In this document: one piece after another, positions 44,109 to 51,505 of the stretch
How the letters are laid out: every line of letters starts with the position of its first letter
How positions within the stretch are numbered: the first letter of the stretch is position 1
Source of the DNA: Virgisporangium aliadipatigenens
Lineage (GTDB): Bacteria; Actinomycetota; Actinomycetes; Mycobacteriales; Micromonosporaceae
NCBI RefSeq assembly: GCF_016863615.1
Contig: NZ_BOPF01000028.1
Coordinates: 85,256 to 149,255, forward strand
Direction: 5' to 3'
Length of the DNA stretch: 64,000 nt
The notes under the pieces: generated by a model
The model's database searches: none
Told to the model about the DNA's origin: nothing
The model's input: the letters and a program-made list of their open reading frames with translations, nothing else
Made by a program: the position numbers and the translations under genes

Positions 44109-45056
44109 ATGCGCATGCGAATTCGCAAGACTCTCTCGATCGGGCTGGGCGCCGCCGCGTTCACCGGAATGCTCATGACGGCCGTGGTCCTGGCACCCGC
44201 CGGTAACGCCGACACCACCGCGGCCGCCGCGTGCGGGCAGCTCTTCGACGACTTCGTCTACACCTCCTCCTCGGACGCCGCGCTGCGTCAGCGCGGCTGG
44301 ACCGTGCGCAGCGGCGGCGGTGGTCCCGGCGTCGACGGCAACACCTGGTCACCGTCCAATGTGGACTTCCCGGGAACGGGCAGCGCCAAGACCGCCCGCC
44401 TGCGGGCCACCACGAACGGCACCCCGACCGGCACCGTCAACTCCGAGCTGTACCAGCGGCGGAAGTTCAAGGAGGGCACCTACTCGGCCCGGATCCGCTT
44501 CACGAACGCGCCCGTCGTCGGCGCCGACGGCGACCCGATCAACCAGACCTTCTTCACCATCACCCCGCTGGACTTCCCCAACGACCCCGACTACGGCGAG
44601 AACGACTTCGAGTACCTGCCGAACGGCGGCTGGGGCGGCACCCGCCCGACCATGCACAACACGACCTACGAGACCTACCAGCCCGACCCGTGGCAGGCCG
44701 ACAACCTCTCCACTCCCACCGTCCGCGACCTGAACGGCTGGCACGACTACACGCTGCAGGTCAGCGACGGCTCGGTGCGCTACTACATCGACGGCGTGAA
44801 GGTCGCCGAGCACGGCGGGCACGTCTACCCGGAGACCGTCATGTCGATCAACTTCAACATCTGGTTCATCGACCTGAACTCGCACACCGGCGGCACCAGC
44901 ACCTACGAGCAGGAGGTCGACTACCTCTACTTCGCGGAGCGCCAGGTCGTCGACACCGCCGCGGTGACCTCCCGCGTCGCGGCGTTCCGGGCGGCCGGCA
45001 CGGCCCACACCGACAGCGTCACGGGGACTGATCCGGGCACCTGCGCCGCTCGTTGA
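44109..45056 (+). CDS. Secreted GH16-like glycoside hydrolase
   Basis: A 315-residue exported protein. The signal peptide (MRMRIRKTLSIGLGAAAFTG onward) ends near residue 35. The mature part is a jelly-roll fold with NSELYQRRKFKEGTYSARIR. The active-site pattern DYGENDFEYLP puts Glu164, Asp166 and Glu168 in the ExDxE arrangement of GH16, followed by GWHDYTLQVSDGSVRYYIDG. GH16 enzymes cleave beta-1,3/1,4-glucans, agars or related polymers; this divergent member's substrate is open. A strong terminator follows. Confidence 0.8.
   Translation: MRMRIRKTLSIGLGAAAFTGMLMTAVVLAPAGNADTTAAAACGQLFDDFVYTSSSDAALRQRGWTVRSGGGGPGVDGNTWSPSNVDFPGTGSAKTARLRATTNGTPTGTVNSELYQRRKFKEGTYSARIRFTNAPVVGADGDPINQTFFTITPLDFPNDPDYGENDFEYLPNGGWGGTRPTMHNTTYETYQPDPWQADNLSTPTVRDLNGWHDYTLQVSDGSVRYYIDGVKVAEHGGHVYPETVMSINFNIWFIDLNSHTGGTSTYEQEVDYLYFAERQVVDTAAVTSRVAAFRAAGTAHTDSVTGTDPGTCAAR
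44354..44366. repeat. Degenerate copy of the palindromic word
   Basis: GTCCAATGTGGAC differs from GTCCACAGTGGAC at two central bases. It lies inside the GH16-like gene and encodes NVD with the rare codon AAT. Confidence 0.3.
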
Positions 45057-45068
45057 TCATGTCCGGGG

Positions 45069-45107
45069 CCGGGTCCGATGTCACCAGTTGACATCGGGCC
45101 CGGTTTT
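45069..45107 (+). terminator. Rho-independent terminator of the GH16-like gene
   Basis: A 15-bp stem, CCGGGTCCGATGTCA with TGACATCGGGCCCGG (one G-U pair), around a CCAGT loop, followed by TTTTCTTT. Confidence 0.85.
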
Positions 45108-45123
45108 CTTTCCGAATTGCTGT

Positions 45124-45148
45124 GAACCGAACCGGGGACCCGTGCGTA
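45124..45148 (+). promoter_or_regulatory. ECF-type promoter element 1 (GAACC-N16-CGTA)
   Basis: TGTGAACC is followed after exactly 16 bases by CGTAGT, 54 bp before the start of the first mycosin-like gene. The same element with the same spacing occurs at three other promoters of this locus. Confidence 0.65.
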
Positions 45149-45201
45149 GTGGTGTGTCGCGTCCGACCGGGGACGTTTCGCAGGCGCGAAGGAGGACGTG
45201 G

Positions 45202-46806
45202 GTGTTGGCGACGCGGCGGAGCCTGTCGATCGTGGTGGCTTGCCTGCTGCTGATCGGCGGGGTCATCCTCTTCGGCTTTCCGGCGACCTCGCCGGCCGCG
45301 CCGGAGACGGGGCAGTACGTCAAGTACTACACCGTCAAGGACGGGTCGGAGCAGCTGAACGACATCGCGACGCGCCTCCTCGGCGACGGTGCGCGGTCCA
45401 CCGAGATCTACAACCTGAACGCCGGCCGCACGCAGCTCGACGGGGGCAAGCTCACCGACGCCCGCACCCTGAAGTCCGGCTGGTCGCTGATCCTGCCGTG
45501 GGACGCGGTCGGCGACGGCGTCCAGTACGGCGAGCTTCCCGCCGCGGCGCCCGTCGCCCCGCCCAAGTCGCCGCAGCCGAACTCGGCGCAGGGCCAGGGA
45601 CGGCCGCCGTCCAGCCCGCCCGCGTCGCCGAAGCCGTCGAACAATCCGCAGTCCAACAACAACCCGGCCAACACCGGCAAGGAGTGCGCCACCGCCGCCG
45701 CCTCGACCCCGCAGTCCAACTGGGCCGGCCTGCGCATGGCACCGGACCAGGCCTGGGAACGCACCAAGGGCAAGGGCGTGCTCGTCGCCGTCATCGACTC
45801 CGGCGTGGACGCCAGCCTGCCGCAGCTGAGCGGTCGGGTCACCGAGGGCGCCGACATCGTCGCCGGCAGCGGTCGCGGCGACGCCGACTGCCTGGGTTCC
45901 GGCACCGCCATGGCGAGCATCATCGGCGCGCAGCCCGAGGGCGACGCCGCGGTCGTCGGTATCGCGCCCGAGGCGACCATCCTGCCCGTTCGACTCGTGC
46001 ACGGCACCACCCAGTCGGACGCCGCCGCCGAGGCGACAGCCGTCGAGGTGGCGGTCTCGGCCGGCGCGTCGGTCGTGGCGCTCGGCTCGTTCGTCGACCT
46101 GCGCGACCCGGCCGTGTCGGCGGCCGTCACGAGTGCGCTGAAGCACGACGTTCTGGTGGTGGCGGGTGCGCCCACCGAGAACGTGCGCCTGCCCGCAATC
46201 CCGCCGGGCGCACCGGGCGCGCTGCTGTCGGTCGCCGGCGTCGGCGTGGACGGTCAGCTCGCCGGCAGCTACCAGCCGGGCACCGTGGACGTGGTGGCCC
46301 CCGGCATCGAGGTGCCGACCCTCGGCACGAACGGCACCGGCGTGGTCGTCAACAGCGGCACCCAGTACGCGGTGGCGTACGCGGCCGGCGAGGCGGCCCT
46401 GGTGCGTGCGGCCTACCCGCACCTCAGCGCCGCGCAGGTGCGCAACCGCATGCGCGTCACCGCGGACAAGATGGGCGCCGCCGGCGATCAGGCGACGTCG
46501 TTCGGCTCCGGCATGATCAACCCGAGTGCGGCGCTGTCCGCCACGGTGGCCGACGAGACGCACGCGGCGCCGGTCGACGACGGTCGTTCCGGAACGGCCG
46601 GCCGGATCCTGGCCGTGGTCGTGCTCGTCATCGTCCTCATCGTGGCGATCGCGATGCTGGCGCTGCGGCTGCGCCGCTGGGCCCGTCCCGATGACGACGA
46701 CGATGACGACGACGACTTCCCGCACGACACCCACAACCCCGGCTACGACAGCGATCGCGACTCCGAGAGCGGGGAGAACGCAGTAGCCGCAAGGGATGCG
46801 GGCTAG
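45202..46806 (+). CDS. LysM-mycosin-like pseudoprotease (T7SS-associated)
   Basis: 534 residues. A signal/anchor helix (8-26) is followed by a LysM-like module at about 39-110 (LNDIATRLLGDGARSTEIYN, then TLKSGWSLILPWDAV) and a Pro/Asn-rich linker. A subtilisin-fold domain comes next, then a C-terminal membrane helix at about 468-488 and an acidic tail (run of nine Asp). The fold is that of mycosins, but only Asp199 (AVIDSGVD) of the triad remains: His is Ser233 (CLGSGTAMAS) and Ser is Gln388 (SGTQYAVAY). The oxyanion Asn context is also lost, so no protease activity is expected. GTG 45202 follows AAGGAGG by 6 nt. Confidence 0.82.
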   Translation: MLATRRSLSIVVACLLLIGGVILFGFPATSPAAPETGQYVKYYTVKDGSEQLNDIATRLLGDGARSTEIYNLNAGRTQLDGGKLTDARTLKSGWSLILPWDAVGDGVQYGELPAAAPVAPPKSPQPNSAQGQGRPPSSPPASPKPSNNPQSNNNPANTGKECATAAASTPQSNWAGLRMAPDQAWERTKGKGVLVAVIDSGVDASLPQLSGRVTEGADIVAGSGRGDADCLGSGTAMASIIGAQPEGDAAVVGIAPEATILPVRLVHGTTQSDAAAEATAVEVAVSAGASVVALGSFVDLRDPAVSAAVTSALKHDVLVVAGAPTENVRLPAIPPGAPGALLSVAGVGVDGQLAGSYQPGTVDVVAPGIEVPTLGTNGTGVVVNSGTQYAVAYAAGEAALVRAAYPHLSAAQVRNRMRVTADKMGAAGDQATSFGSGMINPSAALSATVADETHAAPVDDGRSGTAGRILAVVVLVIVLIVAIAMLALRLRRWARPDDDDDDDDDFPHDTHNPGYDSDRDSESGENAVAARDAG

Positions 46807-46843
46807 GACGACAACGTTTCCGCAGGAAATAGATCAAACGATT

Positions 46844-46868
46844 GAACCGCCGGCACGGCCGGACCGTA
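46844..46868 (+). promoter_or_regulatory. ECF-type promoter element 2 (GAACC-N16-CGTA)
   Basis: ATTGAACC is followed after 16 bases by CGTAGA, 49 bp upstream of the response regulator that heads the WXG100-EccD operon. Confidence 0.65.
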
Positions 46869-46917
46869 GATACGGCTCCCCAGGGTCCTCCTGGGACGCC
46901 TTCCCCGGGAGGAACGG

Positions 46918-47559
46918 ATGCTCACCATCGCGATCGTCGACGACCACCCGGTCAAGCGGCTGGGTCTGGAGAAGGTCGTCTCCGACGCACCCGGCCTGAC
47001 CGTGGCGGCCTCGGTGCAGAACAGCGACGAACTCGACGTCGAGGCGCGCTTCGACGCGGTGTTCCTGGAGTTGTCCTCGCGCACCGGCCTGCCCGTCGCG
47101 CCGGAGCTGCTGGCACTCTCCGCGCACGGCCCCATCGTGGCGTCGGCCGCGTGGGAACGCCCGCCGATGCTCGGCGCGGTGATCCGGGCCAAGGCGCGCG
47201 GCTACGTCACCAGCCGTTCGCGCGGTGAGGTGGTCGTCGCGGCGTTGAAGGCGGTCGGCGACGGCGGCTTCTACGTCTGCCCCGAACTGGTCGACCGGTT
47301 CCTCGCCGAGATGGGCCGCAGCGGCGCCGAGGAGCCCAGCGGGCTCGCCCCCCGGGAGGTGGAGACCCTGCGCTGGATCGCCCGGGGCCTCACGCACGCC
47401 CAGATCGCCAACCGGATGCGGCTGACCGAGGCGACGGTCAACACCTACGCCAAGCGCATCCGCGCCAAGCTGAACGTCGGCAACAAGGCCGAACTCACCC
47501 GGATGGCGATCGAGCTCGGCCACCTGCCGGCCGAGGTACGCCAGTTCCCGGCAGCCTGA
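46918..47559 (+). CDS. Atypical LuxR-type response regulator of the T7SS-like locus
   Basis: 213 residues with a receiver-like domain and LuxR helix-turn-helix (LAPREVETLRWIARGLTHAQ, RLTEATVNTYAKRIRAK). The acidic pair Asp8-Asp9 is kept, but the phospho-acceptor position is Glu51 (AVFLELSS) and the switch lysine is replaced in GYVTSRS. It therefore cannot be phosphorylated in the usual way; Asp-to-Glu may mimic the active state. GGGAGG precedes the ATG. It heads the operon with two WXG100 genes and eccD, so it is probably a local, constitutive or ligand-controlled activator. Confidence 0.85.
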   Translation: MLTIAIVDDHPVKRLGLEKVVSDAPGLTVAASVQNSDELDVEARFDAVFLELSSRTGLPVAPELLALSAHGPIVASAAWERPPMLGAVIRAKARGYVTSRSRGEVVVAALKAVGDGGFYVCPELVDRFLAEMGRSGAEEPSGLAPREVETLRWIARGLTHAQIANRMRLTEATVNTYAKRIRAKLNVGNKAELTRMAIELGHLPAEVRQFPAA

Positions 47560-47593
47560 CCCACGCTCACCGACAGAAGGGACCCGGGTCCGC

Positions 47594-47956
47594 ATGGATG
47601 GCAGCGGCTTCAAGCTCACACCGGACATCGTCAGCACCGGTGCCGCCGCGTGCGACACCACCGCGCAGAACGTCGCCGAGCAGCTCGGCCAGCTCAAGGC
47701 CTACGTCCAGGGCGTGCAGGAGAAGTACCACGGCGTCGCGTCGGAGACGTTCGGCGTGCTGATGACGGACTTCGACATCTACGCCGGGATGCTCAACCTC
47801 GCGCTCAGCGGCATCGGTAGCGGCCTGCGCGGCAACTACATCAACTACACCATGGCCGAGGAAAGCGCGATCAAGAACCTCGTCGGCATCGACGGCGACA
47901 TCCCGGGCATCAAGATCGACGAAATCCGTCCCCCGGTTCCGCCCGCGAACCTCTGA
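47594..47956 (+). CDS. WXG100-like protein, variant turn (YHG)
   Basis: 120 residues forming a probable helix-turn-helix hairpin: DIVSTGAAACDTTAQNVAEQ and LGQLKAYVQGVQEKYHGVAS. The usual WxG turn is replaced by YHG. A C-terminal YTMAE fits the YxxxD/E export motif, and a proline-rich tail follows. It is paired with the next gene, as EsxA/EsxB-type partners are. The RBS GAAGGGACC precedes ATG 47594. Confidence 0.75.
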   Translation: MDGSGFKLTPDIVSTGAAACDTTAQNVAEQLGQLKAYVQGVQEKYHGVASETFGVLMTDFDIYAGMLNLALSGIGSGLRGNYINYTMAEESAIKNLVGIDGDIPGIKIDEIRPPVPPANL

Positions 47957-47995
47957 CCCGACGCACACGTTCGACGAAGGCAGGAAGGACGGACG

Positions 47996-48307
47996 ATGCC
48001 CAACATCGACGGCACCACGATGGTGATCCCGAACGACCTGGAGTCGGTCAGCCGGGACATCCACACCCGGGGCCAGGCCATCCTCGACCAGCTCGAATGG
48101 CTGGAGGGCCAGCTCGCCCCCATCGCCGGCGACTGGGTCGGTGGGGCGCACACCTACTACCAGGGCCTGCAGGACATGTGGAACCTCTCCGCCGACGGCC
48201 TCTTCGGCCCCGACGGGATCATGGCCATCATCGCCCGGATCATGCACATCAACTGGACGAACTACTCCGAGGCCGAGCTCACCAACACGAACTACTGGAA
48301 GCACTGA
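47996..48307 (+). CDS. WXG100 protein
   Basis: 103 residues: helix 1 IPNDLESVSRDIHTRGQAIL, turn DWVGGAHTYYQ (WxG as WVG), helix 2 to about residue 85, and a C-terminal YSEAE export-type motif (YxxxE). This is a standard ESX substrate or chaperone size. It follows the YHG-type partner by 39 nt and precedes eccD by one base, so the three are one operon. Confidence 0.85.
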   Translation: MPNIDGTTMVIPNDLESVSRDIHTRGQAILDQLEWLEGQLAPIAGDWVGGAHTYYQGLQDMWNLSADGLFGPDGIMAIIARIMHINWTNYSEAELTNTNYWKH

Positions 48308-48308
48308 C

Positions 48309-49688
48309 GTGTCGGGTCAGCGCAGCCGCGTGACCGTTGTCGGGACCCGCAAGCGGGTGGACGTGGCGCTTCCCAGCGTCGCCCCGGTGGGGGAGTACGC
48401 CGGCCGGCTGGCCGACATGTGCGGACAGGACACGCACGACGTGTTCCCGCCGGCGTGGTCCCTGGCCCGCGCCGGCGCGGCACCGTTGGCACTGGAGACC
48501 TCGCTCGCCGCGGCCGGCATCACCGACGGGTCGGTCCTGTACCTGACCGACATCGCCGCCGACCCGGCCGGAGAGCCGGTCATCGAGGACATCGACGAAC
48601 TGGTCGCCGACGAGACCGCCCGGCGGCGACAGCGCATCCCGTCGCGCGGCACCGTCCTCGCCGTGGTCTCCCTGCTGTGGCTGGCCGGGACGTCGGTCCT
48701 GGTGGCCGTCACCGGCACCGACGCGCTCGCCGGTGGGGTGAGCCTGACCCTGGGCGCCCTCGGCCTGCTCGTCGGCGCCTGGACGATGGCGCAGAAGCGG
48801 GCGGCCGTCCCGCCGCTGCTGTGCGTGGCGATGTCGGTGACCGCGGCCGTGTTGATGGCCGGCGCGGGCGCGCTCGTCACGCAGGCCATCGCCGGCAACG
48901 ACAGCCGCTGGACGGGCGCCATCGCCGGCGGCAACCTCGGACTGGTCATGGCGCTCGCCGCCACGCCCGAGATGGTGCTGGTCGCCATCGAGATCCAGCT
49001 GCTCGTGGCCGGCCTGTTGGCGCCGCTGCTGCTGTTCCTGGACACGAACCGCGTCCAGGCCGCCTCCGTGGTCGTCGTGGTGGCCGTGACGATGATGGGC
49101 GCCGCCAAGGGGCTCGCCGCCGGGATCGCCGCGTGGGGTTCCCGGGCGCCGGGCAGCCGGGGGCCGATGGCCCAGGCGGTCACGAACATGCTCGACCGCG
49201 CCGGGCAGCTGATGTCCATCGTGATCGGTGGACCAGTCGTCGCGTTGATCGTGTCGTTGCCGATCCTCGCCACGGCCGGGCACGGGTTCGCGTACGCGCT
49301 GACCGTCGTGACGACCGTCGGACTGCTCTTACGCGTCCAGCAGGCCGGGACGGGCACCGAGATCGTGCAGTACGCGCTCGCCGGGCTCGTGGGCGTCTTC
49401 TCGGCCGTTCTGGGGCTGGCGCACTGGCTGGGCGGGGGCGGGCTCGTCGCGGCGCTCCTGACGACCGGTGGGCTCGCCGTGCTCTGTGTCGGGCTGGGGA
49501 TCGTGTTGTCGCCGATCCGCCCCGAACGGGACGCCGACCTGGAGCTGGGCGGTGCCGTGCCGCCGCCGCGGCGTTCCAAGGTCGAAGTGGTCCTGATGAT
49601 CTGCAACCTCGCCACCGCGCCGCTCGCGATGGGGGCGTTCGGGATCTTCGGTGAGCTGATCGACCTGGGCCGGCGGCTCGGCGGTTAG
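48309..49688 (+). CDS. eccD: Type VII secretion integral membrane protein EccD
   Basis: A 459-residue protein with an N-terminal ubiquitin-like YukD domain (SRVTVVGTRKRVDVALPSVA, ending in VLYLTDI at about 80) and about 11 membrane helices from residue 115 to the end. This is the EccD layout; in ESX machines EccD dimers form the membrane pore framework around EccB, EccC and EccE. Here none of those partners is encoded in the window, so EccD must either use components encoded elsewhere or act in a reduced apparatus. GTG 48309 follows the WXG100 stop by one base. Confidence 0.9.
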   Translation: MSGQRSRVTVVGTRKRVDVALPSVAPVGEYAGRLADMCGQDTHDVFPPAWSLARAGAAPLALETSLAAAGITDGSVLYLTDIAADPAGEPVIEDIDELVADETARRRQRIPSRGTVLAVVSLLWLAGTSVLVAVTGTDALAGGVSLTLGALGLLVGAWTMAQKRAAVPPLLCVAMSVTAAVLMAGAGALVTQAIAGNDSRWTGAIAGGNLGLVMALAATPEMVLVAIEIQLLVAGLLAPLLLFLDTNRVQAASVVVVVAVTMMGAAKGLAAGIAAWGSRAPGSRGPMAQAVTNMLDRAGQLMSIVIGGPVVALIVSLPILATAGHGFAYALTVVTTVGLLLRVQQAGTGTEIVQYALAGLVGVFSAVLGLAHWLGGGGLVAALLTTGGLAVLCVGLGIVLSPIRPERDADLELGGAVPPPRRSKVEVVLMICNLATAPLAMGAFGIFGELIDLGRRLGG

Positions 49689-49769
49689 TCACGGTTCGGT
49701 TCCGTTCCGCTTTGAATTTCTGCGTTACGCTCCGCCCGAAAGGGCGCTCTTACCTGGACGGACAGGCCG

Positions 49770-49800
49770 GGGGACGGTTCGGCCGTCCCCTTAAGGGGAC
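49770..49800 (+). promoter_or_regulatory. Mutually exclusive hairpins in the sigma-gene leader
   Basis: GGGGACGG (49770-49777) can pair with CCGTCCCC (49783-49790). The GTCCCC part of that strand can instead pair with GGGGAC (49795-49800) across TTAA. The middle segment cannot do both, as in attenuators. Confidence 0.45.
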
Positions 49801-49801
49801 T

Positions 49802-49825
49802 TGTCGCGAGGTTTGCGACACTTTT
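49802..49825 (+). terminator. Terminator-like hairpin with T-run upstream of the sigma gene
   Basis: TGTCGC pairs with GCGACA around a 7-nt loop and is followed by CTTTT. It lies 114 bp after eccD and 32 bp before the sigma factor start, so it could end the eccD transcript or act as an attenuator. Confidence 0.5.
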
Positions 49826-49856
49826 CTATGGGGCGAGGTCCAGAAAGGGGAGGCCG

Positions 49857-50435
49857 GTGTCCGCGCGGTCAAGAGAAACAACGCCGGACCAGCACATCAC
49901 CCGGAACCCGGGACCAAAGTCCCAGAACGAGACAGACGCAAACGGGCGCATGCGGGCGTTGCACGACACGCACGCCGCTCCGCTTCTGCGCTATCTGCTC
50001 CGGTTGACGCTGGGCGATCGTGAGCTCGCCGAGGACCTGCTCCAAGAGGTCCTCCTGCGAGCCTGGCGCAACATCCACGACCTCCCCGCCGAGGGCGAGG
50101 GTCTGCGCCCCTGGCTGTACACGGTGGCCCGCAACGCGGCCATCGACGCGGCCCGGGCCCGCCAGGCCCGCCCGTCGGAGGTTCACCTCACCGACATCAC
50201 CCGGCTGCCGGCCACCGGCGACGCCGTCGAGCGGATGGTGGCCGTCCAGACCGTGCGCTCCTCGCTCCCGGCCCTGACGCCCGAGCACCGCAGCGTCCTC
50301 GTGGAGCTCTACTACCGCGGTTCGACCACCGCCGAGGCCGCCGAGCGCCTGGGCATTCCCGAGGGAACGGTCAAATCACGCACGTTCTACGCACTACGTG
50401 CACTTGGTATCGCAATCGGCGACGAGAAAGTGTGA
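49857..50435 (+). CDS. ECF sigma factor (SigL/SigK-like) of the T7SS-like locus
   Basis: 192 residues. After a variable N-terminus of about 30 residues, region 2 reads LRYLLRLTLGDRELAEDLLQ then AWRNIHDLPAEGEGLRPWLY and VARNAAIDAARAR. Region 4 is LPALTPEHRSVLVELYYRGS followed by TAEAAERLGIPEGTVKSRTF. This resembles the SigL group, whose mycobacterial member recognises TGAACC/CGT promoters. That element occurs four times in this locus. GTG 49857 has GGGGAGG upstream; ATG 49950 is an alternative. A zinc-type anti-sigma gene lies downstream. Confidence 0.88.
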   Translation: MSARSRETTPDQHITRNPGPKSQNETDANGRMRALHDTHAAPLLRYLLRLTLGDRELAEDLLQEVLLRAWRNIHDLPAEGEGLRPWLYTVARNAAIDAARARQARPSEVHLTDITRLPATGDAVERMVAVQTVRSSLPALTPEHRSVLVELYYRGSTTAEAAERLGIPEGTVKSRTFYALRALGIAIGDEKV

Positions 50436-50469
50436 CGCACACCTCTTCGAATTCACGCAGCAATCCTGT

Positions 50470-50494
50470 GAACCATCCCGGGTCGCGAGACGTT
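50470..50494 (+). promoter_or_regulatory. ECF-type promoter element 3 (GAACC-N16-CGTT)
   Basis: TGTGAACC followed after 16 bases by CGTTCA, between the sigma factor and anti-sigma genes, placing the anti-sigma gene under its own ECF promoter. Confidence 0.6.
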
Positions 50495-50561
50495 CAATTG
50501 ACACGGGTTCCGACAGGCTGACCTAACGGGGGCGGCGGCCGGAGCCGTGCGAAGGAGCGAC

Positions 50562-50603
50562 ATGGCGAGCTGCGGCGAACTGCGCCGGGCCGGGGCTGCG
50601 TGA
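50562..50603 (+). CDS. Possible 13-residue leader peptide
   Basis: ATG 50562 with a strong GAAGGAG at 50551-50557 encodes MASCGELRRAGAA. Its TGA overlaps the GTG at 50600 of the anti-sigma gene (GTGA), whose own ribosome site is poor. Translation of the leader would deliver ribosomes to the anti-sigma start. Confidence 0.4.
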   Translation: MASCGELRRAGAA

Positions 50604-51505
50604 GGATGGGCACCGTGGAAACACAACCCGCCCCGGGTGGGCGGCCCCCCGACGAGCACCTCAGGCTCGGCCAGTACCTGGTGGGCGCACTGCCCGCCGC
50701 CGAACGCGAGGCGTTCGAGACGCATCTGGCGCGGTGCCGGGAATGCCTGGCCGAGGCCGAACGGCTGGAGCCCGTGCTGGACATGCTCGCGCTGGTGCCG
50801 CCGGACGAGGCTGAGGCGCTCGTGGCCGCCTACGCACCGCCCGAGGCACCCGGCTCCCCACGGCGCACCCCGAACGCGGCTCCTCGGCGGAATGAGGCCG
50901 TCGCATCACCCGTTCGACCGAGGCCCACCGGTACCTCCGGACGCCGTGAGTCCACCACGCCGCGCGAGAACGGCGGACCCCGGGTCTCCGCCCCCGCACG
51001 CGGCGCGGCACCGCGGTCGCCCGCGGGACGGCCGAAGGGCGGCACGCGTCCCAAGCGCGGCCGGCGCAACGGGATCCTGATCGGCGCGGTCGCACTGGTG
51101 CTCGTGCTCAGCGGCATCGGCCTCGGCTGGTCGATCATGCGCGGCGGCGGCACGCCCGGCCAGGACGTCACGCTCGCCGCGACCGGCACCGACCTGACCA
51201 GCGGGGTCAGCCTCTCCGTGCGCGTCGTCGGCAACGGGCGCACCTCCACCGTCGCCGCCACCGTCGGCGGCCTGCCCGCCGGCGAACGCCACCAGCTCCT
51301 CGCGGTGAACACCAACGGCGAGAGCTTCCTGCTCTCCGACTGGACCGCCGCGGCCGGCATCCAGGACATCACCGGCGAGTGCGACGCACCCGTCGACAGC
51401 CTCTCCTTCTTCTCGATCACGAAGCTCGACGGCTCCGTTCTCGTCACCGCCCACATCAACCGGGGTCGGCCCGCCACGTCCGGTCAGCCGGCATCGCCGC
51501 GGTGA
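50600..51505 (+). CDS. Zinc-type anti-sigma factor, membrane-anchored
   Basis: 301 residues. The cytoplasmic ZAS domain carries HLRLGQYLVGALPAAEREAF and the metal motif His42-x3-Cys46-x2-Cys49 (THLARCREC). A Pro/Arg-rich linker leads to one membrane helix at about 155-178 (ILIGAVALVLVLSGIGLGWS) and an extracytoplasmic domain with GVSLSVRVVGNGRTSTVAAT and one cysteine. This is the RslA/RskA-type layout and it is presumably the anti-sigma of the upstream ECF factor. GTG 50600 and ATG 50606 are both possible starts. The 3' end overlaps the convergent mycosin-like gene by 22 nt. Confidence 0.85.
   Translation: MRMGTVETQPAPGGRPPDEHLRLGQYLVGALPAAEREAFETHLARCRECLAEAERLEPVLDMLALVPPDEAEALVAAYAPPEAPGSPRRTPNAAPRRNEAVASPVRPRPTGTSGRRESTTPRENGGPRVSAPARGAAPRSPAGRPKGGTRPKRGRRNGILIGAVALVLVLSGIGLGWSIMRGGGTPGQDVTLAATGTDLTSGVSLSVRVVGNGRTSTVAATVGGLPAGERHQLLAVNTNGESFLLSDWTAAAGIQDITGECDAPVDSLSFFSITKLDGSVLVTAHINRGRPATSGQPASPR

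Noticed and set aside
45088..45201. N-terminal extension of the first mycosin-like protein to a TTG at 45088
   Set aside because: The extension overlaps the GH16 terminator and the ECF promoter element; GTG 45202 has an AAGGAGG site and gives a normal signal peptide.
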